This document shows positions 62,343 through 64,000 of a stretch of DNA of 64,000 nucleotides, piece after piece (within the stretch, counting starts at the first letter, position 1; each line of letters starts with the position of its first letter). A program made the position numbers and the translations under genes. Source of the stretch: Paraspadella gotoi (Eukaryota > Chaetognatha); contig CM119263.1 in NCBI GenBank assembly GCA_051294375.1, positions 9,354,432 to 9,418,431 of the forward strand, given 5' to 3'. The notes under the pieces are model-generated. The model was not told the origin of the DNA, did no database searches, and was given only the letters and a program-made list of their open reading frames with translations.

Positions 62343-64000
62343 CTTCAACTCGATTTTTATCTAAAATTCTCGCATTTCTCAGTTTCTCTCCCATCTTCCT
62401 CTAACTTCTCCCATCCAGTCTCTTCCTCCCCTTCTTCCTCCCCCTCCTCTCCCACTTTTCCCCCCTCCCCCTCTTCCCCTTCCTCCCTCACCTTTCTCCT
62501 CTACCAAAATCGATTCGTCTCCGGCGACGTCGTCTTCCTCCCGCCTAGAACTCCAGCGTCGCCTCTCGAAGGAAGCGGCTCGCCCGACGTCTCAGCCACG
62601 CCCACCGATGGGGGCGAAGACGCGGTGGAGATGGCGCACTCGTGCGTGTTGGCGGCCCACAGCAAAAGGATGGAGACGCTGTTGAGTAAGAAGAGAGAAG
62701 ACGCGAGGCGGGAGTCGACTCAATCGTCCAAAGAGGTTTCTTACTTTCTTTTTTTCACGAAGAAAAAAAAGAGATGACAAAAATCCGTTGGTTCCATCCC
62801 ATTTGAAAAACAGACGCGACTTTTCGCCGACCCTCAAGAAGCATTAGCGTCGGCCGATCCTTGCATCTATAACGGCTTCGCGGAAGCGAAGGCGCCGCAC
62901 GCCAGTGGCAACGCCCAATCGTCGAGCGAAGGAGCGACAACTACCGGTCGAATCCGCCTGCGCATCCCCGCGGGCGTCTCCGTCGCCGTCTTCGCCGAAT
63001 TCCTCGATTATCTCTACAACTTCCGATTGACGTTGACGCCGGCCAACCGCGCGGCGCTGCTGACCTGCGGAGCCGCCTTCGGGGTCCAGCGTCTCGTCGA
63101 AGACTGCGAAAAGATTCTCTTCGAGACGCTGACTCATCGCAACGCAGCCGTGTTTCTTCACTACGCGTTGGAGCATGACATGGAGGAGTTGAGGTGAGCT
63201 AAGGAGATGAGGTTGGAAGTTAAGAAGTTGAGGCTTGAAATACGTTTGTTTACCTGATTGATTGATTGAATGCTAAATTAGTAAATTTAATTTATGGTTT
63301 GAACGAATATTTTATCAATTGAGTTACTAATTGATTAATTGATTAATTGATTAATTTCATGCTTTGCTGGAATTTTGATGGAATTACTTTTTTTTCGCAG
63401 AGACTCTTGCCTCCGACTCTTCAGCGCCAATCATTGTTTCTTCGAAGACGAATTCCGTCTTTTCGCTTTTTTGACGCCGAAACAAATGATCACGATTCTC
63501 TCTTCCTCCTCCTCTTCCTCCTCTTCCTCCTCGCTTCCCGTCAGCGAGGAAGAGATCTTCGAATTTGTCCTCAAGTGGCGTCGATCTCGAATCGAAGGCG
63601 CCCACGATGCCGTCGACGAGGATTTCCGAGAAATCCTCAAATGCGTTAGACTTCCAACGATGAAGGTATGTAATTTAATATATATTGCAGTGGTTTAAAC
63701 CCACCAAACCGTTTATATCGATCATTGGAGACAAGTCATATTCTACCCAAGTCCAACGCAAAGGTCCCGGGTTCTTGCCAGGTGCCGGCTAACCCGCCCT
63801 TGTGCTACAGCCTGATCCGAAGCTCAGAGACGACAAACATATTTAATCTTAACTACAAAAACAAGTCCAACTGACAACTGACAAGATCCTCCTCGGTTCT
63901 CTAACAGATGTCCTTCCTGGCCGAGCGCGTTCTTCCCACTGGCATTCTCAGCGCCCAAGAGATGTTGGACGTCTTCGCCGACGCCGCCACCCTCGCCGAG
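62343..64000 (+). CDS. BTB-BACK domain protein, 3' end outside the window
   Basis: Four exons can be joined in frame. Exon a runs from about 62343 (after a long T-tract ending AG; an alternative acceptor is at 62419) to 62735; b is 62814-63193; c is 63401-63665; d is 63908 to the window end. Introns are 78, 207 and 242 nt, all GT-AG (the first donor GTTTCT is weak), with phases 0, 2 and 0. Exon a encodes a Ser/Pro-rich stretch, then FVSGDVVF and the BTB signature AHSCVLAAHSKRMETLL. Exon b completes BTB (AEFLDYLY, then LLTCGAAFGVQRLVEDCEK) and begins BACK. Exon c continues BACK: LFSANHCFFEDEFRLFAFL, a run of 11 serines, then EEEIFEFVLKWRRSR and VRLPTMK. Exon d begins MSFLAERVLPTG. BTB-BACK proteins usually dimerise and many bind Cullin-3 (family knowledge). 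The BTB middle carries an unusual insert of about 60 residues. Kelch or other C-terminal repeats, if present, lie beyond the window, so the subfamily is open. The true start codon is not resolved. Confidence 0.85.
62736..62813 (+). other. Intron 1 of the BTB-BACK gene, 78 nt
   Basis: It lies between AAAGAG|GTTTCT and a tract ending AAAACAG|ACGCGA. The reading frame is preserved in phase 0 and the intron itself has an in-frame stop. A stronger-looking donor, TTGA|GTAAGA at about 62684, would shift exon b out of frame and is therefore disfavoured. Confidence 0.65.
63740..63850. repeat. Possible SINE fragment inside BTB-BACK intron 3
   Basis: The segment with AAAGGTCCCGGGTTCTTGCC followed by GTGCTACAGCCTGATCC resembles one at about 40930-41050 that has AAAGGTCCTGGGTCCC and later TGCTACAGCCCCTCGATCC in the same order. 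The shared order and the box-B-like GGGTTC core suggest two diverged copies of one dispersed, perhaps tRNA-derived, element. The spacing between the two motifs differs, so this is tentative. Confidence 0.3.

Overview
This is a eukaryotic, AT-rich, repeat-heavy genomic window from a bilaterian animal. Its anchor is an intact mir-100 / let-7 / mir-125 microRNA cluster on the + strand (54.66-59.53 kb). At the right edge a spliced protein gene with BTB and BACK domains begins (62.3 kb to the window end). The let-7 passenger arm (ending GCTAACTTTCC) looks arthropod-like to me from memory, so an arthropod, perhaps a crustacean, is my best guess; the sequence proves only Bilateria. There are no operons or bacterial signals. 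Most long open frames are artefacts of (GA)n/(CT)n tracts, which never produce stops in several frames.

Layout. 0.3-5.16 kb is one old, diverged palindrome with its centre near 2.76 kb. 5.4-5.9 kb is a small CG-richer patch with an unrecognised ORF. 7.5-26.7 kb is a near-identical inverted duplication centred near 17.4 kb, with two extra partial copies abutting 25-N gaps; the copies differ mostly by one-base indels and microsatellite length, which suggests long-read assembly or gap filling as much as biology. 26.7-30.3 kb has purine-rich minisatellites and a few coding-like small ORFs. 30.5-31.5 kb is repeated directly at 40.4-42.9 kb, again next to a 25-N gap. 33-39.3 kb is a block of degenerate tandem repeats of several families. 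43-52 kb is unique AT-rich DNA with SINE-like fragments, GC-rich islands and a few candidate exons.

52.2-59.6 kb is the microRNA locus. A GC-rich island ending near a GTAAGA donor (about 52.44 kb) and a strong CAG|GTAAGG donor (53.33 kb) lie upstream and could be the start and an exon of a long noncoding host transcript (inference). mir-100, let-7 and mir-125 follow in the same order and strand as in other bilaterians, spaced about 1.8 and 2.9 kb. 61.24-61.85 kb is a MITE-like inverted-repeat element. The BTB-BACK gene follows with four recognisable exons and short introns.

How it works together: the microRNAs are the conserved developmental-timing set (known for the families). The BTB-BACK protein is most likely a Cullin-3 adaptor-type protein (family knowledge); no functional link to the cluster is visible. 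Everything else is repeat DNA, assembly gaps or weak exon candidates, and is scored accordingly.
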